The position numbers were made by a program, and so were the translations under genes. A stretch of DNA of 64,000 nt from Mesorhizobium sp. Its GTDB lineage: Bacteria; Pseudomonadota; Alphaproteobacteria; Rhizobiales; Rhizobiaceae. The stretch spans positions 62,001-126,000 of the forward strand of contig NZ_SUHQ01000005.1 of the NCBI RefSeq assembly GCF_004962245.1, read 5' to 3'. Shown in pieces: positions 25,917 to 34,027 of this stretch. The number at the start of each line of letters is the position of its first letter. Position 1 is the stretch's first letter. The notes beneath the pieces were generated by a model. It was given only the letters and a program-made list of their open reading frames with translations, made no database searches and was not told where the DNA came from.

Positions 25917-26560
25917 CTATCCCGCGTTGCGCTGGATTTCGCCGCCGGCGCCAAGCCAGCGCTCGACCTTTTCGAGCAACGCCCTGGGGCTGATGGGCTT
26001 GGACAGGTAATCGTCCATGCCCGCTTCCAGACACCGTTCGCGATCGCCCTTCAGCGCGTGCGCGGTGACGCCACGATCGGGACATGCGTGCCGGTTTCTT
26101 CTTCCAGCCGGCGAATTGCTGCGGTTGCTTCGTGGCCGTTCATCTCAGGCATCGAAACATCCATCAGGATCATGCGCGGATTGAGCCTGCCGAAGGCATC
26201 GAGCGCCTTGCGGCCATTGCCGACGATCTCGAAGCCGTAGCCGGTCTCGCCGAGAATCTGGGTGAAAACCATCTGGTTCACCTCGTTGTCCTCGGCAACG
26301 AGGACGTCCAGCCGATGCCCGGCGCCCGCCAACGCGCTGGTGCGGGGACGAACCAGTGGCGGCTGCAGCAGCGCCCGTCCGGACGCGGCCCCATATGCGG
26401 GCAACGACGATGGCTGCGACATGTCGCTCTTGGAACCGTCCGCCGTCGGCTGCGCGCCGGTGCCCATCGTGTTGTGACGGTGCCGCTGGATGGTGGCGAC
26501 CAGCGTTTCCAGCAGCACCGAAGAGCGCGCCGGCTTGATCAGCTCGGCGTCCGTCCGCTT
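25917..26560 (-). pseudogene. Remnant of a hybrid histidine kinase (receiver domains), frameshifted
   Basis: On the minus strand, the end of a first receiver domain (ELIKPARSSVLLETLVATIQ) starts near 26560. A linker follows, then a second receiver with [38 protein letters not shown] and THVPIV. Just after this, near 26070, a one-base loss shifts the frame. The other frame continues as [29 protein letters not shown] and ends at 25917-25919. No kinase core, dimerisation helix or sensor remains upstream. The first receiver is itself cut and out of frame at its left edge. It reads as a decayed C-terminus of a BarA-like hybrid kinase. Confidence 0.75.
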
Positions 26561-26798
26561 CCGCCATGCCGTCCCAACCCGAGAATCAAGGCCGAACCCC
26601 TCCCTCCGCGGTTCGCCGGCGGGATGTGCCTCACAAGCATTAACGTTCCGCTAACCTTAACGGATCGTAACCGGTGCGGTGGATTCGGAATTCGCCCGTT
26701 GCGCTGCTCCAAACCTGAACGAATTTCGGATTCGCCCCACCACAGCGCCGCGCCTCCTTTCGGACGCGCAAAGGACGCTGCAGCGCTTGAAATTTGCA

Positions 26799-26845
26799 CA
26801 TGATCCCCAGCGAAAATCGATTCCGATTTTCGGGGTCATGCGCTA
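26799..26845. repeat. Small palindromic intergenic repeat
   Basis: Contains CGAAAATCGATTCCGATTTTCG, an inverted repeat of 9-bp arms bounded by ATGATCC and GGGTCATG. The core AAAATCGATTCCGATTTTCGGG recurs at about 61035-61056, and a decayed relative lies at 28690-28745. Confidence 0.6.
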
Positions 26846-28330
26846 GCCTTGTCCGCGGCGTTCCGCCGGTTGTCGGCAGAACCGAAGCCGCGTTATAGAT
26901 CCTGCAAGGTGTTGCTGATGTTGGGACGGATACTGCCTTTTTTCCTGTGCCCGATACTGCTGTTCGGGAGCGGTTGCTCGCGCAGCTACGACGGCACCGT
27001 CATCATTCCGAGGCCGCTCGATGTCCGGCAGTTCTGGGACAGACCAACGCAGGCGCAAGCCGAACAGCCGCAGTTGGGGACCGATGTCTTTCCGGTGGCG
27101 CCCGAAGTCCCGAAGGAAGCGGCGACCCGCAGAACGACAACGCTTGTCGCGCCGAGAAGACGAATCACGAGGTCGTCCAACAATTCGCCTGTGTCGTCCG
27201 AACCGGCGAAACCACTCACCTGCAAGAACGTCAGCCAACCCGGAAAACGGGTCCGGATGGTCTGTGAGTAAGCCAGCCGGCGAAAGATCCGCCCTCAAAC
27301 CTTGCCGCGCATCCGATGTAGCGGTCGGCCACACGCTATCAATTCTGCGGCCCGGCTTCAGTGATCGGTCTTCAGGGAAAAAAGCCGGGCCAACCACCCT
27401 TACCGGCCGCGCGTCGATCATTTTTTCGATCGACTGATGCTGGGCGGCGCCCTTGGCCTCGCCCCCGGATGCTTTGATGTCCAGGGCTTTGGCATCGGGT
27501 CCGGGAATTTCCGCAACCGCTCCAAGATCCGGCCTTGCCGTCGGCAATGGAATGATAGCATTGGCCATGTTGGCCGGCGTTACCGTCCGTGCCCTGAGTT
27601 CAGCGACCCGCCGGGAATACCGCTTGACATTACACGCCTTGAAATTCGCGTTGTCGCGGTACCTGAAGGCGGCCGGAAGCTCCGTATAGGGTTTTCGCGT
27701 CTCGGGAGCGACCATTTCTTCGGTCTCGCGGCTGGCATCTTCAAGCGTGTAGAGGTCGACGCCGGCATCGTCGCAAATGTAGCGGCACTGATCGACAGTG
27801 TCCTTCAGATCATCCCTTTTGGCGAACTGCGATTTTGGCGCGGGGAAGAAATATCCGTCCGAAAGGCGCACACAAAACAGCATCGAACCACCAGGCGTTA
27901 CGCCGGCGAACTGGGCCGCCGAACGCTGTTGCGCTGGCCGTTCCCGCTTCTTGGCCGCAGGTGTGCAGCCCAGGGCGACAAACCTGGCCTGCAGGCCGGA
28001 CGTATCCCTGCTCGAATTCGACGCGCTCGCGATCCGGCGTTGCACCTCCGCCTTACCCCTGACGAGATCGGCGCAGGGGTTGAAGAAGAACCCGACCATC
28101 GAACTTTTCGCGGAGCATTGGCGCTGTTTCTCCAACCTTTGGATCGCGACAAGCTGCCGGCGCAACTGGGCAAGCTGCGGGCTCGACCCGCCGCGATCGG
28201 CCGAACGCATTTGGCTCCTGATCGCGCTGCAGCTATCCGCATAAGAAGAGGAAGTGCCGAGCGTCAATGTCGTCACCGATATCAGCACAAGAATAATCTC
28301 AGACCAGAAGCGTGTCATTGGAGCGACCAT
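26843..28330 (-). CDS. DUF2865-family exported protein with abnormal C-terminal read-through
   Basis: The open frame is 495 residues from the ATG at 28330, or the ATG at 28318. A signal peptide ends at SSSYA. The DUF2865 core includes GVTPGGSMLFCVRLSDGYFFPAPKSQF, DTVDQCRYICDDAGVDLYTL and PYTELPAAFRYRDNANFKAC. Family resemblance ends near residue 315 (VRVVGPAFFP). The remaining roughly 180 residues are Arg-rich and low in family character, and the last 118 or so lie antisense to the convergent lipoprotein gene. One extra base in the T6 run (A6 at 27378-27383 on the plus strand) would give a stop right after PAFFP. The functional end is therefore probably near 27370. Confidence 0.7.
   Translation of the reverse strand: MVAPMTRFWSEIILVLISVTTLTLGTSSSYADSCSAIRSQMRSADRGGSSPQLAQLRRQLVAIQRLEKQRQCSAKSSMVGFFFNPCADLVRGKAEVQRRIASASNSSRDTSGLQARFVALGCTPAAKKRERPAQQRSAAQFAGVTPGGSMLFCVRLSDGYFFPAPKSQFAKRDDLKDTVDQCRYICDDAGVDLYTLEDASRETEEMVAPETRKPYTELPAAFRYRDNANFKACNVKRYSRRVAELRARTVTPANMANAIIPLPTARPDLGAVAEIPGPDAKALDIKASGGEAKGAAQHQSIEKMIDARPVRVVGPAFFPEDRSLKPGRRIDSVWPTATSDARQGLRADLSPAGLLTDHPDPFSGLADVLAGEWFRRFGRHRRIVGRPRDSSSRRDKRCRSAGRRFLRDFGRHRKDIGPQLRLFGLRLRWSVPELPDIERPRNDDGAVVAARATAPEQQYRAQEKRQYPSQHQQHLAGSITRLRFCRQPAERRGQG
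26918..27271 (+). CDS. Small lipoprotein, unknown family
   Basis: 117 residues from the ATG at 26918, with AAGGTG 8 bp upstream. A signal sequence LPFFLCPILLFGSGC ends in a lipobox with the lipidated Cys near residue 20. The mature part is short, Pro/Arg/Ser-rich and probably unstructured, with two more Cys near the end (LTCKN, MVCE). It lies inside the antisense extension of the DUF2865 frame. The signal peptide and ribosome-binding site favour this gene as the real one there. Confidence 0.65.
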   Translation: MLGRILPFFLCPILLFGSGCSRSYDGTVIIPRPLDVRQFWDRPTQAQAEQPQLGTDVFPVAPEVPKEAATRRTTTLVAPRRRITRSSNNSPVSSEPAKPLTCKNVSQPGKRVRMVCE

Positions 28331-28765
28331 TGTTCCCTGTTTCCGCCACGAAGCTGAAACCGCATTCTTTATTGATCGTGAATAAGACTTGTCTAAATGA
28401 GGTTTGCCTAATTCTGTAAGCTCGCAGCTTACAGAAAACGTTGAATACTAATGTACTATGTATACTCTCGTAAATTCGATATTACATTTTTGTTTCAATA
28501 TTGAGACGAACCTGAAAACAACTCCGATGCGATCGCCGAAATTTGACCTGACTGATGGATTTCGGGTTCCCTCGATCGATCCGGCCGCCATCGATCAATC
28601 CGTCGTTACCGCCAGATCCACGCTGAAACCTTTATCCTGCCTTCGGCGTTAATGGCCATTACAGCGCCATGCGTCCGTTGGGATGCGCAAAGGAGGCTTC
28701 GATTTTGCGCTTTCCGAGAAATCGATTTTTGGGATCGTGCGCTGGATGGTCAAAGGACACCGCAA
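28331..28765. other. AT-rich intergenic stretch
   Basis: About 28370-28520 is markedly poorer in GC than its surroundings (for example around ATGTATACTCTCG and TATTACATTTTTG). A 64-codon frame at 28458-28652 is open but has no ribosome-binding site or recognisable product. The right part (28685-28745) carries a worn copy of the CGATTTT palindromic repeat. No gene is supported. Confidence 0.6.
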
Positions 28766-28981
28766 ATGTCGATCCACTTCAATGTCTCGGACCTGACCAG
28801 AAATCTGTTTCACTCGCTTGGGCTGGACCATGAGCGCGCGCCGAGACCTCTCAGTCCTGAGCAAAGTCTTCTGCTGGAGTGCTATCTGGCCGGCCAGATT
28901 CCGGAATCGGCCTGGAGCGACTACGTCTTCGAGACGCCGGAACTGGCACGCCATGTCGATGCGAGGCGCAGGCACCGCTAA
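28766..28981 (+). CDS. Small hypothetical protein
   Basis: 71 residues from the ATG at 28766, with AAAGGA 8 bp upstream. Polar, helical, no signal or membrane segment. The SPEQSLLLECYLAGQIPESAWSDYVFETPELARHVDARRRHR-type C-terminal half looks folded, so the gene is probably real. Not recognised. Its TAA stop directly abuts a mosaic repeat. Confidence 0.6.
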   Translation: MSIHFNVSDLTRNLFHSLGLDHERAPRPLSPEQSLLLECYLAGQIPESAWSDYVFETPELARHVDARRRHR

Positions 28982-29085
28982 TGCATGTCGCCCAAAAGTG
29001 CGCAGCGGTTTTGGGATAACGACATGCATAAAAACAAGAACTTAAAGCGCGTCGCGCGAATCGTTTCAGACGCGACGCGCTTTAA
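28982..29085. repeat. Mosaic intergenic repeat, A and B modules
   Basis: The A module runs from TGCATGTCGCCCAAAAGTG to ACATGCATAAAAACAAG (outer inverted repeat TGCATGTCG / CGACATGCA). It is followed by the B palindrome AAAGCGCGTCGC / GCGACGCGCTTT. The A module recurs at 54711-54760, also starting at a stop codon. Confidence 0.8.
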
Positions 29086-29173
29086 CATCTTGTGCGCCGG
29101 GATTCGGTCCGATCGCTTGAGATGACGCCGCTTTGCCGTCGGCCCACCCGGAAACGAGCGGGGATAGCGCCCG

Positions 29174-29545
29174 CTATTGTTTGGGCGAGTCGAATTGCAG
29201 GGTGAAGACGTTGCCTGCAATCCCTTGGGCGAGCGCCGGCGAAAAGCTCAGCGGCAAGCAGTCTTCCAGGGCGGCGATCGCGGCATCGACAAAGGATTGC
29301 CGTGCCTTCGCGTCGCCGGCCACATTGATGGCAGTCGCCCTGGGCGGGCCGATCAGCGTGCCGTTGCGCTTGAAGCTGAAGGCCAAGGTGACGGTGGAAT
29401 TCCCGGCATCCGCTGGCGGAGTCCAGCACGCCTGGATCGCAGCCCCGACATCGTCCATGGTGTTGAGCGTCTCGGCATTCGATTGACAGGTGGCGCCAGC
29501 CAACATCGCGCCCGCAATCGCCGACAGCCTTGCGGCGCGTTTCAT
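29174..29545 (-). CDS. Small exported protein with TonB-C-like fold
   Basis: 123 residues from the ATG at 29545 (GAGGAC upstream), with a signal peptide ending at SNAE. The mature part includes AIQACWTPP and VTLAFSFKRNGTLIGPP, the pattern seen in TonB C-terminal/TolA-like energy-transducing domains of rhizobial cell-envelope proteins. Two Cys (in ACWTPP and EDCLPL) could form a disulfide. Single gene. Confidence 0.7.
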   Translation of the reverse strand: MKRAARLSAIAGAMLAGATCQSNAETLNTMDDVGAAIQACWTPPADAGNSTVTLAFSFKRNGTLIGPPRATAINVAGDAKARQSFVDAAIAALEDCLPLSFSPALAQGIAGNVFTLQFDSPKQ

Positions 29546-29700
29546 TGCAAGTCCTCGTCCTTCCGCCTTGCCCGCACAGCGATATGGTACGGACAATGGT
29601 GGCGATGACAATATGTCTTGATGTCTTGCAAAGGCCTCGACGCCCAACGACAACGCGAAGTCAGGCCGCGATTTCCCAGGGCATAATAGCCCTCGAAAGC

Positions 29701-29786
29701 AAAAAGGCCGGCACACGGCCGACCTTTCGTTCCACCTCGGCACCCGCGCCAGTACATCCGTGGTCGCGAATTGGAGGTGAATTGCC
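29701..29786 (-). ncRNA. Candidate small RNA, copy 1
   Basis: On the minus strand this 86-nt element begins GGCAATTCACCTCC. It can pair CACCTC with a downstream GAGGTG, and ends in a terminator hairpin AAGGTCGG...CCGGCCTTTTT. A second copy at 33041-33127 has the same stems, with changes mainly in loops. The CACCTCC segment is complementary to ribosome-binding sites, as in anti-Shine-Dalgarno small RNAs of Rhizobiales. I cannot assign it to a named family. Confidence 0.5.
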
Positions 29787-29972
29787 GATCAGTAGATAGG
29801 GTTTTGGTTAACGAATCCTTACCTGACGGGAAGCAGACCATCGATGCATCATGCTATCTGATGACTGCAGAAAGTCGTCTTAAAAAGCGGTACAGATTAT
29901 TAATCGTTGCCGACCAATATGTTGGTGCATGAAGCATATCTAAGTAAATTTTTTCGTACCCTAGAGTTGATT

Positions 29973-30857
29973 ATGGCCGTACTTGGCACTCTCCCTTCCG
30001 ATCTTCGCTGTAGACCAATTTGCGAAGCTGATTGGGAAGGAGTGGTCGACTGCCTGTGCAGGGGCTTTCCGGAGCGTAATCGGAGTTACTGGATACAGGC
30101 GCTGACCCGTTTGTCGCAGCGGCCTGCCGTCGCCGAATTCCAACGATACGGCTTTGCTTTGGAGAAGGCTGATCGGATCGTCGGCGTTGTGCTGACCCTT
30201 TATACCCGTTATCGGGGGCAGGACGGCGACGAGATACGCTGCAACCTTTCAAGCTGGTCCGTCGACGCAGAATTCCGTCCCTATGCCGCCATGCTGGTTG
30301 CGAAGGTTCTCAGGCGAAGGGATGTGACCTACACGAACATTTCGCCGGCGCCCGCGACATTAAAGGCAAACTGGGCGCTTGGCTTTCGCCCCTTTTCCAC
30401 CGGACAATTCGCCTTCTTGCCGGCTTTGAATTCGGCGCCGCGGTCATGCCGCGTGCTCGAGGTTCGTCCCGATCTCGCGGAAATGGCGATGCTGTCCGAC
30501 AGTGAGAGATACATCCTCTCGGAACACGCCGGGCTGGGCTGCCTGTCGTTGATCTGCATTTGCGACGGAGAGGCGTTTCCCTTGGTGTTGATGCCGCGCC
30601 GAACATTGCGCGGACTTATCCCAAGCTTTCAGATCGTCTATTGCCGCTCTCTCCCAGATTTGGCCCGGTGCGCCGGCGCTCTGGGGCGCTTTCTCTTGCG
30701 ACGCGGGATCCTGCTTTGCGTCGTCGACGCCAAGGAGCCGATTGCGGGTCTATACGGGTGGTACCGCCCCAACAGGGGGCTGAAATACTTCAAGGGTCCC
30801 AGGCCACCCTCGCTTGGAGATCTGACCTTCACCGAGCTTGTGCTATTCGGTCCCTGA
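29973..30857 (+). CDS. GNAT-like acyltransferase-family protein
   Basis: 294 residues from the ATG at 29973; earlier starts at 29907 and 29919 are possible. The first half resembles an acyl-CoA N-acyltransferase fold: LRCRPICEADWEGVVDCLCRGFPER, a central strand IVGVVLTLYTRYR and SSWSVDAEFRPYAAMLV in the acceptor-loop position. NISPAPATLKANWALGFRPFSTGQ recalls the helix and strand that follow the CoA-binding loop. The second half has similar alternation and may be a second GNAT-like domain. No classical Q/R-x-x-G-x-G/A loop is seen. The preceding 120 bp are AT-rich. Substrate unknown. Confidence 0.6.
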   Translation: MAVLGTLPSDLRCRPICEADWEGVVDCLCRGFPERNRSYWIQALTRLSQRPAVAEFQRYGFALEKADRIVGVVLTLYTRYRGQDGDEIRCNLSSWSVDAEFRPYAAMLVAKVLRRRDVTYTNISPAPATLKANWALGFRPFSTGQFAFLPALNSAPRSCRVLEVRPDLAEMAMLSDSERYILSEHAGLGCLSLICICDGEAFPLVLMPRRTLRGLIPSFQIVYCRSLPDLARCAGALGRFLLRRGILLCVVDAKEPIAGLYGWYRPNRGLKYFKGPRPPSLGDLTFTELVLFGP

Positions 30858-30885
30858 ACGAGGCGCAACATCAATCACGCCGCGA

Positions 30886-31713
30886 TCAAACCCCTTCGAG
30901 GATGATGATCGTCGGCCGGTCGGGCAAGGTCTTCAGCGAAACCGTCAACGACCGGCTGGACAGGAATTCCACCGCGAAATCGTCGCCCATCCTACCTGTG
31001 AATTCGCTGATCGCAGTCGAATGGCGATGCATCGGCAATATCATCGAGGAATAGAGCCGCGTGGTGATTTCGGTCATCCGGTCGAGCGACAGCGTCATGC
31101 CGCCGTCGATAGGCACCATAAGGATATCGAGCCGGCCGATGGCGCCATAATGCGCGTCCTCCAGCCGGTGGTGCAGATGGCCGAGATGGCCGATGCAGAG
31201 GCCCGCCACTTCGAAGATGAAGATGGAATTGCCGTCCTTGCCGAGATCGCCGCCATTGCGGATATCCGTCGGCACGTTGCGGATGTAGACATCGTCCACG
31301 ACAAGGGCGTGGCGCGCCGGACCGCCGTCCGGGTTCCAACCGCGCAGCACATATTCGATGCCGGGATCCGGAAGGTCCGAATAATGGGTGCGGTGGGCCT
31401 TGTTCATGGTCACCACGCGCGGCAGCGGGTCGGTGCCGTAGACGCCGGAAAAGTCGGTGGCGATCCTGACGCCGGCGGGCGTCTCGATGATGTAGGTCGA
31501 ATGGCCGGCATAGGTGATCGTAATGTCGCCGTCGACGAGGGCTTCGGCCAGCAGGTGCGTCTGCGCCTTTGGCGTGGTGAAGCTGGCATAGGTGGCTGAC
31601 GGCAGCGCTTCGGCGATCGCAACGCATCTCGACGGCGCCGCCTCGCCCTGGGCCGAGGCGGCGGGCGGCCAGAAAGCCAGGGTCAGCAGAACGGCGGCGG
31701 ATAGGCGGAGCAT
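30886..31713 (-). CDS. Exported UlaG-like MBL-fold hydrolase
   Basis: 275 residues from the ATG at 31713 (GGGAGA upstream), with a signal peptide ending at ASAQ. The metallo-beta-lactamase pattern is the UlaG-like one: ITYAGHSTYIIETPAGVRIATDFSG, HRTHYSD, GLCIGHLGHLHH and LMVPIDGGMTL. The expected metal ligands are the His residues around HRTHYSD and GHLGHL. Such proteins hydrolyse lactones or phosphodiesters; the substrate here is unknown. It is followed by a secreted cyclase-family protein on the same strand. Confidence 0.8.
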   Translation of the reverse strand: MLRLSAAVLLTLAFWPPAASAQGEAAPSRCVAIAEALPSATYASFTTPKAQTHLLAEALVDGDITITYAGHSTYIIETPAGVRIATDFSGVYGTDPLPRVVTMNKAHRTHYSDLPDPGIEYVLRGWNPDGGPARHALVVDDVYIRNVPTDIRNGGDLGKDGNSIFIFEVAGLCIGHLGHLHHRLEDAHYGAIGRLDILMVPIDGGMTLSLDRMTEITTRLYSSMILPMHRHSTAISEFTGRMGDDFAVEFLSSRSLTVSLKTLPDRPTIIILEGV

Positions 31714-31895
31714 GGCTGTCTCCCGTGGCAGGCCTGGCGCGCTCATGCCACGATAGCGCTAGCAATCATGATGGCTATCGCCGGGACGGTCACGTTTTCG
31801 CGAGCGCCGGAGCGGCTGATCGTCTGGACCTTTTGTCCCGACTTGCGCAACAGATACGCGCTATGGCCCGGCCCTGCGATTGATATCGCCAGCGA

Positions 31896-32831
31896 TCAGG
31901 GCGTCGGACGGAAGACGCCGTTCTCGTCGCGCTTGAGCGGCGCTTTTTGCCGGGAAAGCGGCACACCAGGCGCCTCGGTCACCGAAACGCCCTCCGTCCA
32001 GTCGGCGGGTGCAATAGCGATGTAACGCGCATATCCGCCTGACCCGCCGAGCGGCTTGGCAAAGCCGATTGTGACCAACGCCCCGGCCTCTGGCACCTTG
32101 TCGAGATTTGCAACGCCTTCTGCCTGCGTGAAATCGTTGTGAAGCAGCCAATGTTCGCCTTCGAGATTGGGCGTGGTGTCGGTGTCGAGCGGCTCATGAC
32201 CGTGGAACAGAATCTTCCGCTCCAGATGCAGGAACTTCAGCGCGTCCAGACCGACGCCTGGAAACGGCTTTTGGTTGAAGCGCGCGGTGTCGGACCATTT
32301 CTTGTACCAATCCGAACGCACGAAGACGACCGAACCCTCCGGTATGCGGCCGTGCTCCTTTTCCCACTCTTCGATGTCGGCGACCTGGAGGTGATAGCCT
32401 TCGTCGGTCTGCACCTTGCCGCTGATGTCGATCACGACGAGCGGCCGCACGGCATAAGTGGCCGGCAGGTCGCTGATCGTTGCGCCGAGCGGGTTCCAGT
32501 GGGAGGGCGGATCGAGCTGCGTGCCATATTGGTCCGTCGTCAGCTCATAGGCGGTCGCGACGAACCCATGCTTGTCGTAGGTGAACTCTTCGCCGGCCTT
32601 GACGTAGCCCTCGATGTCCTGACCGGCGACAGTCGGTTTGAACTTGGCATTGGCAAAGCCCGGCCATACCGGCTGTACCGGCTCGAAGGCATGGGTCAGA
32701 TCGATGTACTTGGCCGATTTGAGCGTATTCTCATAAACCGACCAAAGGGACGATTCCTGCGCCAAAGCGATCGACGGCACTGACCAAGCGGCTCCCAGCA
32801 AAGCGATACGAACGAATCTGGATACATTCAT
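31896..32831 (-). CDS. Exported cyclase-family (kynurenine-formamidase-like) hydrolase
   Basis: 311 residues from the ATG at 32831 (GGGGAG upstream), with a signal peptide ending at ALAQ. The PF04199-type fold shows as YIDLTHAFEPVQPVWPGF, a Gln-for-His variant of the H-x-G-T-H-x-D-x-P motif (TDQYGTQLDPPSHWNP) and LLHNDFTQAEGVANL. The variant still keeps Asp and His of the metal site. Substrates of this family include formylkynurenine and cyclic amides. The periplasmic location sets it apart from KynB. Confidence 0.8.
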   Translation of the reverse strand: MNVSRFVRIALLGAAWSVPSIALAQESSLWSVYENTLKSAKYIDLTHAFEPVQPVWPGFANAKFKPTVAGQDIEGYVKAGEEFTYDKHGFVATAYELTTDQYGTQLDPPSHWNPLGATISDLPATYAVRPLVVIDISGKVQTDEGYHLQVADIEEWEKEHGRIPEGSVVFVRSDWYKKWSDTARFNQKPFPGVGLDALKFLHLERKILFHGHEPLDTDTTPNLEGEHWLLHNDFTQAEGVANLDKVPEAGALVTIGFAKPLGGSGGYARYIAIAPADWTEGVSVTEAPGVPLSRQKAPLKRDENGVFRPTP

Positions 32832-33040
32832 CTGCAATCTCCCCGAAATGCCGCGGAGTATCGCCAGTTTCCCGCAGGACGACAAGTAAATGCATTCCTC
32901 CCAGGAGGGCCGCACCAATACGGCTTCCAACCGGCCCGCCTGTCATCGCACGACCGCTATGCAGGAGCTGCACGGACAGACGTATTGAAAGACCCCCAAC
33001 GCCCGGTAGCGTTCCCGGCCCGTAATCTCGCCCAGAAAGC

Positions 33041-33127
33041 AAAAAGGCCGGCACATGACCGACCTTCCCTTCCACCTCGACATCCCGCGCCAGTACATCC
33101 GTGGTGACGAATTGGAGGTGAATTGCC
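33041..33127 (-). ncRNA. Candidate small RNA, copy 2
   Basis: 87-nt minus-strand element nearly identical to 29701-29786. Same 5-prime GGCAATTCACCTCC, the CACCTC/GAGGTG pairing, and terminator AAGGTCGG-TCATGTG-CCGGCCTTTTT. The terminator stem is kept while the loop differs from copy 1. It lies between the cyclase-family gene and the GST gene. Confidence 0.5.
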
Positions 33128-33181
33128 AGTCGGCCTCGGATTAGGCCGGCCTAGGGAAAGCAACCGTTGGAGCGAAACGGC

Positions 33182-34000
33182 TCACGCATTGGCCTGCGAT
33201 TTCACATAGGCGATATAGCCGCGCACGTCGCCGGCCGGCTCGGTATAGGCCTTGCCAAGCTTCTTCTCGATCGCCGCCATGTAGTCTTTTGCCCATTTGG
33301 GCAGCGCGTAGTCGATGACGGCCAGGAATTCGAGCGTCGCCGCCAGGCGGATGTCGGCGATCGATGGGTTCTTGCCGCCGATGAACGGCTTGCCGTTCCG
33401 GAAGAAGCTGTGAAAGACCTCCAGCGGCTCGGCAATCGCGGCCGCCGCGGCCTTCTGGGCTTCCGATTTCTTGTCGGGGTGAGCGTCGCTATGGCCGACC
33501 TCGCCGGCATATTGCGGAAAATTCAGCGCAGGATAGGTGGCACGCGCTACATAGGGGTAGAGCGTGCCGATCAGGTAGAACATGGCGCTGTCGATCATTG
33601 CCCGCTTGGCCGGCGCCTTGGGATATAACTTCTCCAGCCCGTGCTTGTTGGCGAGATACTGCATGATGGCGCAGCTTTCCCACAACACGCCTCTCGGCAA
33701 GCCCTTGTCCTCGATCATCGGCGTCAGATGCGCCGGGTTTCGCGCCATGTATTCGGGCGAGCGCGTGTGGCCCCATACGTCGGTCTCTGAGTGGTCGAGC
33801 CCGGCCGCGCGTGCAAAGACCCGAACGCTCATATTGTTGACGCTCGGCTTCAGCATGCTGAGCGTCAGCGCGGGCTTTTTCGCTGGTTTCGCCTTGGCCT
33901 TCGCTGCTGGCTTGGCGGCAGCCTTGGCCGCCGGCTTCGCTCCCGGCTTGGCTGCCTTGGCCGCGGGTTTCTTCGAACTCTTCGTCGCTGTCTTTGCCAT
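33182..34000 (-). CDS. Glutathione S-transferase with Lys/Ala/Pro-rich N-terminal tail
   Basis: 272 residues. The first 44 or so are almost only Lys, Ala, Pro (repeats of PAAKAAAK and KAKPAKKP), like histone-H1-type or AlgP tails. A GST fold follows: thioredoxin-like half with SVNNMSVRVFARAAGL, HLTPMIEDKGLPRGVLWESCAIMQYL (cis-Pro and ES motif) and all-helical half with GGKNPSIADIRLAATLEF. The start Met leads directly into the tail with no alternative downstream Met before the GST fold. The tail could bind DNA or polyanions, an unusual pairing. Confidence 0.82.
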   Translation of the reverse strand: MAKTATKSSKKPAAKAAKPGAKPAAKAAAKPAAKAKAKPAKKPALTLSMLKPSVNNMSVRVFARAAGLDHSETDVWGHTRSPEYMARNPAHLTPMIEDKGLPRGVLWESCAIMQYLANKHGLEKLYPKAPAKRAMIDSAMFYLIGTLYPYVARATYPALNFPQYAGEVGHSDAHPDKKSEAQKAAAAAIAEPLEVFHSFFRNGKPFIGGKNPSIADIRLAATLEFLAVIDYALPKWAKDYMAAIEKKLGKAYTEPAGDVRGYIAYVKSQANA

Positions 34001-34027
34001 CGTGTTCCTCCCGTTGTTTGGCTGTCG

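Noticed and set aside
28458..28652. 64-codon frame in the AT-rich gap
   Set aside because: No ribosome-binding site, no recognisable product and no neighbour link; it could be random in AT-rich DNA.
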